This document shows, in pieces, positions 10,760-21,610 of a stretch of DNA of 64,000 nt (the stretch's first letter is position 1; each line of letters opens with the position of its first letter). The notes under the pieces are model-generated. The model had not been told where the DNA came from and searched no databases. It saw only the letters and a list, made by a program, of their open reading frames with translations. Position numbers and translations under genes: made by a program. Location of the stretch: positions 3,126,680 through 3,190,679 of the forward strand of contig NW_003314265.1 of assembly GCF_000143415.4 (NCBI RefSeq), given 5' to 3'. The DNA is from Selaginella moellendorffii. Taxonomy: Eukaryota > Streptophyta > Lycopodiopsida > Selaginellales > Selaginellaceae.

Positions 10760-12499
10760 ATGGCGCTGCCAGACACTCTAATCTCCTGCAATGCGCTCCT
10801 CGCCCAGTCCGCGCAATCGGGCAACGCGCGCCTATCCAAGAAAATCTTCGATTCGATGCCGTATTGGAGCCTGCTGTCCTTCACCCCGTTGATCAACGCA
10901 CTCGCGCAGGACGGCCAGATCGATCTCGCCAAGGCGCTGTTCGATGGAATGCCGGAGAGGAATCTCATCATCTGGACATCCATGACCGCGGCATTTGCTC
11001 GGAATGGGCATCTGGATCAAGCGGAGGAGCTCTTTGCCACAGCTCCACTGCGCGATATGATCTATTTCTCCACGCTGATAGAGGTGTACGGGCATCACGG
11101 CCAGATCTCTAGGGCGAAGCGCGTCTTCGACGAGATGCCCGAGAGGGATCTTATCGCGTGGTCGCTAATGCTGGCGGTATATACCCAAAATGGGCTTCTT
11201 GCTCTAGCGAGGGGTCTGTTTGAACAGATGCCCGCCAGGGACATGGTGGCGTGGACGTCCATGCTGGCGGGCTACTGCCACGACGACAACCTGGTAAGAG
11301 CAAAGTTAATCTTTGATCGGATGCCCCAGCGCAACCTGGTAGCGTGGACGCTCCTCATTGCTGCAAATGCCCACCATGGTGACTCCAACGTGGCAAAGCG
11401 GCTGTTTGATCAGATGCCGGAGCAAAACGTGGTGGCGTGGAACGCCCTGCTGGCGGCCAACGTGGCAGCCGACTGCGCCGACGAGGCCGAGAGGCTCTTC
11501 CGCGCGATGCCACATCACAGCCTCAGCTCGTTCAACGCCATGCTGGCGTGCCACGCACACAGCGGCTTGCCCAACGCGGCACTGCGGCTGTTCAACTCGA
11601 TGCCAGAGCACGATGTTATCTCGTACACGTCACTGCTGACGGCATATGCCAATGTTGGGCATTTGGATCAGGCGCAGAGAATATTCGACAGGATGGAGTG
11701 GCGGAGCTTGACGACGTGGAGTTCCATGTTGACCGCATATGCCACGTCCGGGCATCTGGAGGAGGCTGTCCAGTTATTTAATGAAATGCCGCAGACGATA
11801 CTGCCAGCTTGGAACACGATTCTGAGTGTGTATGCCAAGTGGCGCCAACTCGACCAGGCAACACAGACGTTCCATTCCATGCCGGAGAGGGACGCTACGA
11901 CGTGGGCGTTAATGCTGGGAGCAATTGCCCAGGCCGGGCATCTTGACGTGGCGGAGAAGCTGCTGAGTCGGATGCCACATCAACACCTAGTTGGCCGCTC
12001 CGTGCTCCTGGCAGCGTTTGCTCACAACAGGGAGCTTTACGAGTCGAAGCTACTCTTTGACGAGATCAAGCTGGCGGAGCAAAAGATCGACCATGTTTGC
12101 TTCCTTTCGATCCTGGCGGCTTGCACTCACCACGGCAAAGTTCGCGATGGAAGATCGTATTTCCTGTCCATGGTTGGAGACTTTGAATTGAGAGCCACCA
12201 AGCAGCATTACTGCTGCCTTCTCGATCTGCTGGGACGAGCTGGATACCTGACTGATGCCAGTGATTTGATCCAAAGCATGCCTTTTGAGGCCGACGTTGT
12301 GGACTGGAGCTGCTTCCTTGGAGCTTGCTCGAGTCACAACAGCGTGGAGTTTGGGAGGGAGGCCGCGGCTCTGGCACTGGAAAAGGATCCCAAGAACGTA
12401 GCGGCCTACATCCTCCTCTCGAACATTAACCAGCAGCAGCAGAGAACTCCTGTAGCTCCTGTTCCTGGATTACGCATCACTCCTCGACGCAAATCATGA
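10760..12499 (+). CDS. Intronless pentatricopeptide repeat protein built from 31-residue S-type repeats
   Basis: 579 aa from the ATG at 10760 to TGA at 12499; the frame is open further upstream but without ATG. About fourteen tandem 31-residue units share the pattern 'LFDxMPERNxxxWTSMxxAxAxxGxLDQAxx', for example MPERNLIIWTSMTAAFARNG and MPQRNLVAWTLLIAANAHHG. Uniform 31-residue S repeats are typical of many PLS-subfamily proteins in lycophytes. After the array come HYCCLLDLLGRAGYL and VVDWSCFLGACSSHNSVEFG, the E1 region, then a short tail ending RITPRRKS with no DYW domain. The likely role is sequence-specific RNA binding in mitochondria or plastids. The upstream 199 bp is probably a bidirectional promoter shared with the small membrane-protein gene. 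Confidence 0.92.
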   Translation: MALPDTLISCNALLAQSAQSGNARLSKKIFDSMPYWSLLSFTPLINALAQDGQIDLAKALFDGMPERNLIIWTSMTAAFARNGHLDQAEELFATAPLRDMIYFSTLIEVYGHHGQISRAKRVFDEMPERDLIAWSLMLAVYTQNGLLALARGLFEQMPARDMVAWTSMLAGYCHDDNLVRAKLIFDRMPQRNLVAWTLLIAANAHHGDSNVAKRLFDQMPEQNVVAWNALLAANVAADCADEAERLFRAMPHHSLSSFNAMLACHAHSGLPNAALRLFNSMPEHDVISYTSLLTAYANVGHLDQAQRIFDRMEWRSLTTWSSMLTAYATSGHLEEAVQLFNEMPQTILPAWNTILSVYAKWRQLDQATQTFHSMPERDATTWALMLGAIAQAGHLDVAEKLLSRMPHQHLVGRSVLLAAFAHNRELYESKLLFDEIKLAEQKIDHVCFLSILAACTHHGKVRDGRSYFLSMVGDFELRATKQHYCCLLDLLGRAGYLTDASDLIQSMPFEADVVDWSCFLGACSSHNSVEFGREAAALALEKDPKNVAAYILLSNINQQQQRTPVAPVPGLRITPRRKS

Positions 12500-12583
12500 C
12501 ATCCCTCGCTTGGAAGCAAAGCTCGAGCTGGTTTTTTCTTGAGAAAAGCTCTCGAGAAACCTCAGTTGTGGAAGAGGAGGTTC

Positions 12584-15485
12584 ATGGAACTCTTGAGAGC
12601 CACTTTACTGGTTTTGGTTCTAGTGAGCTTCGAGTTTGGCTTGGAGATATCTTCGGCGTCTCCCTCACAGGTACAACAGAGAGTATTTGATAGTTTTTCC
12701 AGCTTTTCGTTTCTCTTTGCAGAGCTACATTGTGTACCTTGGAAGCAGTCCTGAAACTGTAGACAAACAGAAGCTTGTTGCTTCCCACCAAGAAATTTTG
12801 CGGCCCGTCTTCCAGAGGTGAAATGTTTTTTCTTCACACGAGACAAGATTTCCTAAGCTTGTGTTGGATTCCAGTCTCCGGGCTGCCCAAAGGGCCATCT
12901 TCTACAGCTACACTCATGGCTTCAATGGATTTGCTGCTAAGTTACGCCCGGAGCAAGCTGCCGACATTTCAAGTACGTTTCTCTCTTTTTGCTCCTGAGC
13001 TGAAATCCTGCTGCCGCTCGCTAGGAATTCCTGGAGTTTTGTCCGTTTTTCCGAACAAGGAAAACTACCTACACACAACTCATAGCTGGGACTTCATGCA
13101 ACTAGAGTCACAGGGTGGTGAGATTCCAGCGTCTTCTTTGTGGAGCAGATCCAACTTCGGCAAAGATGTGATCATTGGATCTCTTGACACAGGTATGGCA
13201 ATAACGAGGAAGACTATAGAGATTTAAGTTCTTTTCTTGAAGGAATTTGGCCCGAGTCAGAAAGTTTAAACGACGAGAGCTTCGATGCCGTGCCAAGCAA
13301 ATGGAAAGGGAAGTGTGTAAGTGGCACAGCGTTCAACACATCTCACTGCAACAGGTTAATTTACAAAAGATCACGAAGAAAAAAAGAGCTAACAGCTGGT
13401 TTCTTCAGGAAGTTGATCGGTGCCAGGTACTACATCAAAGGCTTCGAGCTGGAAAATGGTCCTCTCAACGTGAACTCGACTGGGGACTTCAAATCTCCAC
13501 GAGACAAAAAAGGCCACGGGACTCACACTTCCTCCATAGCTGGAGGCCGCTTCGTCCCGCAAGCAAGCTTCCTGGGCCTCGGCAATGGGACAGCCAAAGG
13601 AGGAGCGCCACTCGCGAGGCTTGCCGTCTATAAAGTCTGCTGGCAGAAGGAAGCGACTGGTACTCTCTGCTACGATGCTGATATTCTCGCTGCGATGGAC
13701 GACGCAATCCAGGATGGCGTCGACATTCTCACTCTCTCGCTCGGCGGCTCGCAGCCTCTCTCGCAGCTCTTTCAGGACGCCATATCCATCGGTGCATATC
13801 ACGCTGTCCAGAAGGGAATCCCTGTCGTTTGCTCGGCTGGAAACGGGGGGCCAGCCTTCGGAAGCGTTGTCAACGTAGCACCTTGGGTCCTTACTGTTGC
13901 TGCCAGCAGCACTGACCGGGACTTTTGCTCCACGGTTGTTCTCGGCGACAACTCGACGTTCCGAGTAATCTGTTTTGCTACCATGCCATCTTTTGCTCAT
14001 GCGTCTCTTATGTGTCTCGAAGGGAAGCAGTATGTCCGAGTTTAAGCTTGAGGATGGAGCTCACCAGTATCCTCTCATCTCCGGTGGTGCCATCCCGGCT
14101 TCCTCCTCCAATGCCTCCGACAGGCAAGTCTAAAGAACTTTTGCATCTCCACTTAAGCATGCTTGCCTCTCGTCACCAGCCTCTTGTGCAATGCGGGCTC
14201 GCTGGATCCGGAGAAGGCCAAAGGGAAGATCGTCGTTTGCTTGCGCGGCTCGGGCAGCCAACTCTTCAAAGGACAAGTCGTGCAGCTTGCTGGAGGCGTT
14301 GGGATGATCCTGGCGAATTCTCCGTCGGATGGGAGCCAAACGCAGGCTACTTTTCACGTCCTTCCAGCAACCAACGTCAACTCGGAAGCTGCCGCAGCCA
14401 TCTTTGCATACTTGAATGCGTCAAGGTGCGTCCTCGAGATGCTCTTGAAAGGCTAAAGTTCTAGACATGCTTTTGTAGCTCGCCGACTGCAACTCTCACA
14501 GCTTCCACTACTGTCACCGGCATCAAACCGGCTCCAACTATGGCTCCCTTCTCGTCCCGCGGGCCCAACATGCTCATCCCCGACATCCTAAAGGTCGCTA
14601 TCCATTTTTTCTTGCTCAAGTCATGATCAATTTCTAAAATGCAGCCGGACGTCACTGCTCCTGGTGTAAACATCCTGGCATCGTTTTCCGAGGCAGCATC
14701 TCCCATAACCAACAACAGCACTCGAGCTCTCAAGTTCTTCGTAGCCTCTGGGACGTCCATGGCCTGTCCTCACGTCTCTGGCGTCGCGTCCATGCTCAAA
14801 GCTTTGTATCCCGAGTGGAGTCCAGCTGCGATCATGTCAGCTATAGTCACTACCGGTGAGAGTTTCTTGTTTCTTTGTATAGTACTGACTTAATCGCCTC
14901 GAAACAGCAAGATCTCGGGACAACCGCGAGCAGCTCATCCTCGCGGATGATTCTCAAGTCGCCGGTGCCTTCAACTTTGGCTCGGGTCACGTCGATCCCA
15001 ACGCAGCAGCGGACCCCGGCTTGGTCTACGACGCTGCTCCCCAGGATTATCTTCTGCTGCTCTGCAGCCTCAAGTTCAACACCAGCACCGTCCGCAAAAT
15101 CTCAGGCCAGGATAACTTCTCGTGTCCCGTCCACCAGGAACCAGTGAGCAACTTCAACTATCCATCGATCGGAATCGCCAGGCTCAACGCGAACAGCCTT
15201 GTGAGCGTGACGAGGACGCTCACCAGCGTCGCAAACTGCTCGTCAACTTACGAGGCGTTCGTGAGGCCGCCACCGGGAGTTTCAGTTTCCGTGTGGCCCT
15301 CGAGGCTCACATTCTCAGGCAGTGGACAAAAGCAGCAGTTCGCGGTGAGCTTCAAGCTCACGCAGCCATCTCCAGCGCTGCCAGGAGGCCGCGCTTGGGG
15401 ATATATGGTGTGGAGCGATGGTAAGCACCAGGTACGAAGCTCCATCGCCATAGCAAGCACGGGAGCACTTATTAGTGATGCTTAA
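12584..15485 (+). CDS. Secreted subtilisin-like serine protease (subtilase, SBT family)
   Basis: Eleven exons: 12584-12670, 12723-12817, 12875-12972, 13025-13192, 13243-13354, 13409-13964, 14023-14123, 14180-14425, 14479-14593, 14645-14855, 14908-15485; 788 aa in one frame. The order is: a signal peptide (LLRATLLVLVLVSFEFG), an I9 propeptide inhibitor (SYIVYLGSSPE), and a peptidase S8 domain with the catalytic Asp in IIGSLDTG (about 148), His in GHGTHTSS (about 223), oxyanion Asn in CSAGNGGP and Ser in ASGTSMACPHVSG (about 564). A PA-domain insertion (KGKIVVCLRG) and a C-terminal fibronectin-III-like domain follow. All catalytic residues are present, so an active extracellular protease is expected. 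The seventh intron (14124-14179) uses a GC donor. Substrate unknown. Confidence 0.95.
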
Positions 15486-15712
15486 TCGTGATTACTTTAA
15501 GAAAGGCTTAAGGGCAGCTCAGCATTCTCCAAATAGTTGATTGCGTATATTTTCTTTCAGCTCAGCATATTATTTTCTAAGTCGGTCTGTGATTGGGGTT
15601 TGGGACAAAGATTTCTTCTTTGACTTAGCTGCGTCGTCGTGTGTGTGAGGGCCTTCTCAAGCGCTCTCTCTCTTCTCTGTCGCGCTTAAGCTTGGTTTGT
15701 CTCAAAGATAAG

Positions 15713-17065
15713 ATGATGTTCTTCTTTCTCTTCTTTGCGTTTGTTATCGCGGCTGCCCTGTTCTTGGTCCACAAGAAGCGCAAAGCAGACATCCCTCGCT
15801 GCTGCCCAGGAGATCTCTTCCTTCGCTATTAACATCGATGGTCTCGTCGAGGTGAGTTTTATGAGTCTTTACTCTTGATTCTCCGTTTCTCCCTTTCCTT
15901 TTTTTCTCTCGTTAACCGCAGGGGCAGTGTCGCAGCCTCGTACAGCCGGATGATAAAAAGGTGGTGGAGCTACAGGAGCTCCGGAAGCCCGAGCTGGGGC
16001 AATCCTTGAGCAGTAAGTCGATTCATTCATGTCGGATTGAAAGTTTGAGGGCTAACATTTTCCAGAGTCGAAGATCCAGTCCGTGGAGGAAGTACAGGGA
16101 GATACCGAGGCACCGGTTGTGGCAGCGGATCATTGCTACGATCGTCGACCTCTTGGTCGCCATGAGCCGGCGGATCTGAATCTTCTTCTCCGCGAGAATC
16201 TCCGCGAGAAAGAGATCATGGCGATGGAGGTGGTCAAGTGGCATCCACCTGACTCGGACAGCTCTTCACCTCGCGATACTCGCTGCGATCACGCATTTGA
16301 TGACTATATAGTCATCGAGATACCGGAGCTCACGAGCAGCGATCTTCCTCTCGATGAAAACGAGCTCGAGACCATGACAGCAGTGGAGCATCGATCTGGC
16401 TTGAGTCTCGCAATGGAGAAGCAGCAGCAGCAGCAGCTTCGGCCGGAAGGAGGCGTCCATGGCGCATTCACCGAGGGTGGCGAGGCGGAGCTCACCTTGG
16501 TTTGCACACGCATACTACCGGGAGACGATACTCTGGAGCTGGAGTTTTCAGCAAAGTCTCCAACGCTCTCCCAGGCGAATCAAAGCCTTCCTCAGGTGCT
16601 ACGACTCTTTCTTTCCAGATTGTGGAGTTTTGAACTTGTTTTTGCAGGGAGCTACTTTAATGGTGTGGGACGAGCAAGGTCCAGCTTGTCTCGACGGTGG
16701 AGCCTCTCTTCCAATACCATGGGTAAGTTCATTGATCATTTCAACAAGAGTTCCAAACGTTAAACTTCTTTGTTTTCTTTGTTTGGCAGCCACTTTTGTC
16801 CAAAGAAGTGGATTCTCCGGCTACATCTCTACTGCCTGGGGACTTTGCGCAGCACGATCAGAGTGTTGGTAATGCGCCTCTGGAAGTTCGAGGTTTTAGT
16901 GGCGATGCATCTCTTCGCTGCTATCTTCAACAGTGGTGGTAAGTTAATCACGTAGCGTAGTCGGATTTAAGAAACTTAATTCGTCGTGTGTGCAGGGTCA
17001 GGAGTTCTCTGTACATGCAGGGTGTCACTGGCAACAGCGCATATTCGCATGAGAAAGAAATATAG
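15713..17065 (+). CDS. Uncharacterised plant protein with N-terminal membrane anchor; exon 1 frame appears broken
   Basis: Exons by splice motifs: 15713-15851, 15922-16012, 16066-16595, 16648-16722, 16790-16938, 16996-17065. Exons 2-6 form one continuous frame of about 300 codons with a Gln tract and acidic Ser-rich segments (for example FDDYIVIEIPEL), ending in the same TAG as the shortened duplicate at 1664. The N-terminal hydrophobic helix (MMFFFLFFAFVIAAALFLVHKK) is in a different frame: relative to the duplicate, exon 1 lacks 8 bp after the helix, so translation from 15713 stops at 15834. A downstream ATG at 16218 could start a soluble form. Either this is a recently damaged gene or translation starts internally. 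The family is not recognised. Confidence 0.5.
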
Positions 17066-18514
17066 ATCCACAGGTAAAAGTTTTGGAAACAAGTTAGTAT
17101 GTCTAACTTCCAGTGTTACTAGGCCTCCTTTCGTTCTACCCAAGCTTTAGGACACAAGCAAGTTACGGTCTTCCCAGAGAAGCAATGTTACGTTGCAGCA
17201 TCCTCAGGCTGGCGCGCGAGAATTCTCTTCACTGCTCGCTTCCCATGCTCCGAGTCTCCATGGATAGCGCACGCGTCTAGGAAGCTCGTCCAGAGAACGA
17301 CGAGAGGGTCATCACCACTGCCACCGCTACTTCGGGATGATGAAAGCTCCTGCCTCCTGTTTCTAAGTTTGACGGCCACCATCTCCTCGGCCTCCTCCAG
17401 AAATCCAGCCCGGCTCGTGCTCAAGGAGCTCAACACGTAGCAGGCGCATGACTCAGAGTGGAGAGAAAAAGTCACCGAGTCCGGATCAATGCCCCACAGC
17501 TGCATGCACTCGAGCACTCGACCGAGTTCGCTAGATCTTTCAGTCAACGCCGTCGCCAGTCCGTTCCAAGCCAGCAAGCTTTTTTCTTGCGGCACTAGCG
17601 TCAGGAACGTTTCCACTGCGGCGCTTTCCACACTTTTCAAACAGGTTGATGCCGGCTGCTGCGACTTCTGCTCCAAATCCTGCCCTCGGAGAAAACATGT
17701 TGGCCAAGCTCGAGCTCCGAGTTGGCGGTGCATGCATTCAGGACCGCAACGAATGTGAGGCTGTCGGGAGCAACTTTGGAGTCTTTCATCCGCTGGAACA
17801 AGTCGAAAACTCTCTGGAACTCGCCATAGTGCGACAGGGCCGAGATCATCGTAGTCCAAGACACCACATCGGGCTGCTGTATCGTGCCAAAAGTCATCAC
17901 CGCGTCCTCGAGGCTTCCACATTCCGAGTACATGTGAACGAAGGCTGTCGCGACGAGAAGAGCCAGGCTGCTGCTATTCTCCCTGGCAAGTTGATGGAGG
18001 AGCCTTCCATGGCTTAGATCCTCTCGGCTCTGCTTGCAAACGCCGAGGATAGTGACGAAGGTATACTTGTCAGGTCTGGAGTCGCCAGCAGCATATCTCG
18101 GAACAGGCACCGGCATTCTCTGCTTTCTCCGACTTGACCACAGGCCGACAGGATGGACAACGTTGCGAGTCCACATCCTAGAGAAGACCTCACAGGCCTT
18201 TCCCAGCTTGGCATGGACGCTCAGAGCGGCATTTCCAACCACGAGCTCTCTCGATCATGTCCAAGTTCGACGCAGCGCCGGTATACCCGCATCCCGCTCT
18301 TGAGTTCATCAGTTCAAGTTCCACTTTCGAGCAAGCAGGCAGCACGGCAGGCATTGTCACCTTGTTTGGAGCTTCATCCTGGAGCTGCATGAGTTGGAAG
18401 TACTGCAGCGCTTCTCCAAAGAAACCCGTGCTGCCTGTAGGCGGAGACCATGGCAGTGTAGGCGGAGACCATGGCAGTCCAGCAAACAACGTTGTGTTCC
18501 CCAAGGCTGAGTGT

Positions 18515-18782
18515 GGACCTCCTACACCGGTGCCAGGTGCTCTACCACTGAGCTACCTGCCCTGGTTGTGTGTATGTTCAGCTTAATTCTAACACTCCCC
18601 CCTAAGTTGAATACGCCACACATCCTTGCCAGTTCATGCTTACCACACACCATCCAACCATAGCTCCAATACCATGTTGGAAAATGGATTTGGACAGGCC
18701 AAGGATTGAACCCAGGACCTCCTACACCGGTGCCACTGAGCTACCTGCCCTGGTTATGTGCATGTTCAGCTTAGTTCTAACA
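18515..18782 (-). mobile_element. TRIM-like miniature LTR retrotransposon with a tRNA-like fold in its LTR
   Basis: On the minus strand: 5' LTR 18782-18675 (108 bp, TGTTAGAACTAAG ... CCAACA), a primer-binding site directly after it (TGGTATTGGAGCTATGG, close to the initiator-Met tRNA complement used by plant LTR elements), an internal region of only 80 bp, a polypurine tract (TTAGGGGGGAG) and a 3' LTR 18594-18515 (80 bp, truncated). There is no coding capacity. The element interrupts the PPR pseudogene; comparison with the intact PPR copy shows the 3' LTR tail, its target duplication and 13 bp of host sequence are deleted. Each LTR contains Pol III-like A-box and B-box sequence (see the separate tRNA-like entry). 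Size and structure match TRIM/SMART elements, which are mobilised in trans. Confidence 0.85.
18692..18750 (-). other. tRNA-like domain inside the 5' LTR of the miniature element
   Basis: Minus-strand reading gives an acceptor-like 5' arm GGGCAGG and a matching 3' arm CCTGTCC (seven pairs, one G-U), an A-box stretch (TAGCTCAGTGG, continuing TAGAGC in the 3' LTR copy) and a B-box stretch GGGTTCAATCC. A 12-nt deletion between short TGG repeats shortens this copy; the 3' LTR copy (18562-18515) keeps those 12 nt but lacks the B-box half. Together they describe an about 71-nt tRNA-like unit with poor anticodon-stem pairing, so it is tRNA-derived rather than a functional tRNA. Confidence 0.7.
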
Positions 18783-19599
18783 CGTGCCTCCTCCAGCCTT
18801 CCGCACTTGCTGTAAGTGTTGAGCAGCGCAGTGTCTACAAACGTATATCGAGCGTAATTGCGCTGGATTATATGGCCGTGGAGTTCCTCCACAACCGGTC
18901 GAGCTTCTAAATTGGCTGCTACGTCGAGAAGAGCAAAGAAGGTACTCTGTCAGACATCACACCTTGGGGCATACAGCTGTAGAGAACAAGAGCTTTTGTC
19001 GACGGCTAAGTGCTGCTAACCTCGAGTTCCAAGTCGCCGGACTTTGCTGGAAGGCGCTGCTGCTAAATACTGTGGCTGAGGCTTCTAGGTTTCCACACTT
19101 GCCATACATTACCATGATGGCAGCGGCTAGCTCTTCCTCGTCGCCAAGCTCTACAACACAAACATGGATCAGTTTGCTTTGGAGAAAGAACTTTGGATTT
19201 GAACAAACCTTGAGCATTGCTAGCAACGTAATCTTGTCCGTTAGAAAACCTTGGAGCTGCATTTGTTGGAACAAGTTGATAGCTTGCAAAATAGGCTCCG
19301 ATGATAGTGTTCCAGGAAACTAGATCCCTGCTGCAAACACTCGGACTGCCTCTTCCAAGCTCCCAGACCTCGAGTACATGCTCATGACAGCGTTCATGAG
19401 GCTGGTGAGGCCTCCAAGTCCCAGTTCTCGAGCGTGATCCTGCCAAAGCCGAGGAAAGAAGACCGATCCAAGGTGTCGACAACCGTTAGCAGAGTCACTC
19501 TATCCGGCTTGATTCCCTCCAACTGCATTGTCGTTGCACTGTGTCCTTGAGGATGTTGGTCTCTTCGCATTTCTTTCAAAAGAAAAAACAAAACTCCAG

Positions 19600-21005
19600 C
19601 GAGTGATCATCCAAGTGTTCTAACGCATCCTGCGGGTTGAACATATCCAGCTTTCCATGGAGGGGTAACCAGCACAGCTCAAGTAGATTGCAATCGAAGT
19701 AGTTCTTGGGGCAATTGCTAACCTGTATGGAGATGACGGATGTGCCACAAAAATGAGGTAGATATGTTGAGTACCTCTTGTAATGGGATCCTGGATATCT
19801 TTATTTCTAGAGGACTCTTCATGATCGCTTTCTGGCTTCACCTGGCTATCTTCAAATTTTTCAATCCTCCTCTGAAATGTTGGTTGTCTTCTTTTTATTG
19901 TCATCGTTTCTGATCAATTGTTGCCTTTGTAGATTGATAGATGGGGCATTGGACTTGACAGCAGTGGTGAAAAAACATAATTGGTGGCAGCAAATCTCTT
20001 GCATGTGGTTTGATCATTCATCTGGAGAGGGAGTTTGGCTTTGGTAAGTTGATATCTAGGGGTAGCCTCCTATCCACATTGTTCATCCAGAACCGTTTTA
20101 TCTTTGGGAGTGTCGGGAGCTCTCTTTGGTCTAAAAGCTCATACATCTATTCCAACAAGGCACCTTTTGCTTTAAAGTAAATTTCGTGGTGTGTCAAGCA
20201 TAAAGCTTCTATTTTTTTCTTTGTTTTCTTTTTGCAAATTGCAGTGTTGATCATCATCAACATCAACTTGGGGCACCTTGCCTCACATCAACAGCTTCGC
20301 TCACATTGGAGGATTTGTCTCCTGGTTTTTGCTCAGTTTTGTGTAATTCCATTTGGATGGGTTGGCATCAAAGCCACGTTGGGATCCTAGGCGACCAGTC
20401 CTCCTGTCAAGTCGAAACAAAAGATCGTGCTTCTCATTGCTGCCATGCTTCTTTTATCATATCTTGCTCCTTTGAGTGATCCGCTGTGCTTGTGAATAAC
20501 CCTCTCCAGGTACGACCTCCATTGCTCTTGTACAATGGAGTTGGCGTGAACAAGAAATGTAGCTGGTGTCACTGTAACATTTGAATGTGAAGTATGTTTA
20601 CCTTTCTCTTGTTTTGTTTCTATTTTCTATTTTCTCCACATTTCTCAGAAACCGTCATTGTCCTCATCGTTTCTCTTGCATCATTCCTTTTATCTCACAA
20701 ATTCTTTTGTTTTGAATGGATCGATGTAGCAGAAGGCTACTTATGAGAGTAGTCTGCAAATATAGAAACTAATATCTGTAAAAATTCGTTTGAGAGAAAG
20801 TTTAAGTCGCATCTGTAAACAGTAAAAACCTTGAACGTCAGGTTGTACCATCTCCATGGGACAGGCTTAATTGATTGAAAATTATTGTGGCTGTAGCATG
20901 ATTCTTCCAACAAGGTGAACTCTTTCCAACGTGTTTGATTGAGCCATGGATGACAGCTGTCATAAGTAGAGCTAATTTACTTCACATTTTGCATTTCTAC
21001 CTCAA
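19600..21005. other. Intergenic sequence, no supportable gene
   Basis: Mixed-composition sequence with short frames only. A 94-codon minus-strand frame at 19620-19904 has a basic, charged N terminus but no recognised motif. Plus-strand sequence near 19990-20150 reads like a short coding remnant (CGLIIHLEREFGFGKLI) but is closed by stops on both sides. Confidence 0.4.
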
Positions 21006-21008
21006 GGA

Positions 21009-21284
21009 GTGTTTTGTCTCACGGACTACCTTCTGGTGCCATCCAAGCTCCATCTACCCCAGCAATGCCCCGTGCACGAGTTCCAGTTTATCATGACCAG
21101 AGAGGAGCTGCTCAAGATGTTTAGAGACATATTTCAGATCAAGAATGGAGATCACAACAGACTTTTCAAAAATTGGAAGAAACATGCCACTATATATAGG
21201 ATGGAAGATATTTTGAACGAGAAAATTCTGCCTGTCGCGTGCCCCCTGTGGGAACTAGTGCAAATTTGGCATTTGCAAGCATGA
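21009..21284 (+). other. Short ORF of unknown origin (91 codons)
   Basis: The frame reads through LPQQCPVHEFQFIMTREEL and LFKNWKKHATIYRMEDILN and ends in a TGA at 21284. The amino-acid composition is plausible for protein, but there is no ATG in a strong context, no splice partner and no family that I recognise. It lies 330 bp upstream of the 408-aa ORF and could be a remnant of the same locus. Confidence 0.25.
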
Positions 21285-21610
21285 GAAGAACAAGAACATT
21301 GCAATGGGCCATCTATGGTGATAGTAGGCTTGATATCATTGCCCATGCTTACCTTTTTCTTTAATGTAAAAGCATTTTGCATTTAATTTAAAGTGAAGAA
21401 TATGTGGGAGTTACTACTTATAAAGTTAAGTTTATACCGGTCATTTATTTATGTATAATAATTTAAAGACATAAGTAGTGTCATTAAAAAATATTCCGTT
21501 AATTAATATTAACTAATTATATTTAAAAGTAAATTAAAATAACAAGAAAGAAAAACATAGGAAAAAAGTGCACGCAAATAATTCTAGGTTACGAGCTCGC
21601 CAGGGTTGCG

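Larger units (their letters stand above)
15600..18905 (-). repeat. Arm B of the inverted segmental duplication (partner 1-2.16 kb)
   Basis: Contains the long membrane-anchored gene and the PPR pseudogene in the opposite orientation to the first 2.16 kb of the window. The arms have diverged by many substitutions and indels, an 8-bp exon deletion and a retrotransposon insertion at 18515-18782. The about 13.4 kb between the arms (NOC1 through subtilase) is single-copy in the window. Confidence 0.85.
17180..19600 (-). pseudogene. PPR pseudogene, inverted duplicate of the PPR gene at the window start
   Basis: Minus-strand reading recovers PPR sequence in at least four broken frames: about 19590-19330, 19289-18957, 18900-18785 and 18500-17188. 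Recognisable pieces include GCGRLEEAR-like repeats, VVSWTTMISALSHYG and FVHMYSECGSLEDAV, parallel to the intact copy. Damage includes a stop after the first block, frameshifts near 18945 and 18235, several internal deletions (for instance about 15 bp before the stop) and an inserted miniature LTR element at 18515-18782 with loss of 13 bp of coding sequence beside it. The section beyond 18900 extends further N-terminally than the part of the intact copy visible in this window. Confidence 0.9.

Noticed and set aside
18515-18594. Genuine functional tRNA gene near 18.55 kb
   Set aside because: The copy is truncated before the T arm, has poor anticodon-stem pairing and no terminator; it belongs to an LTR.
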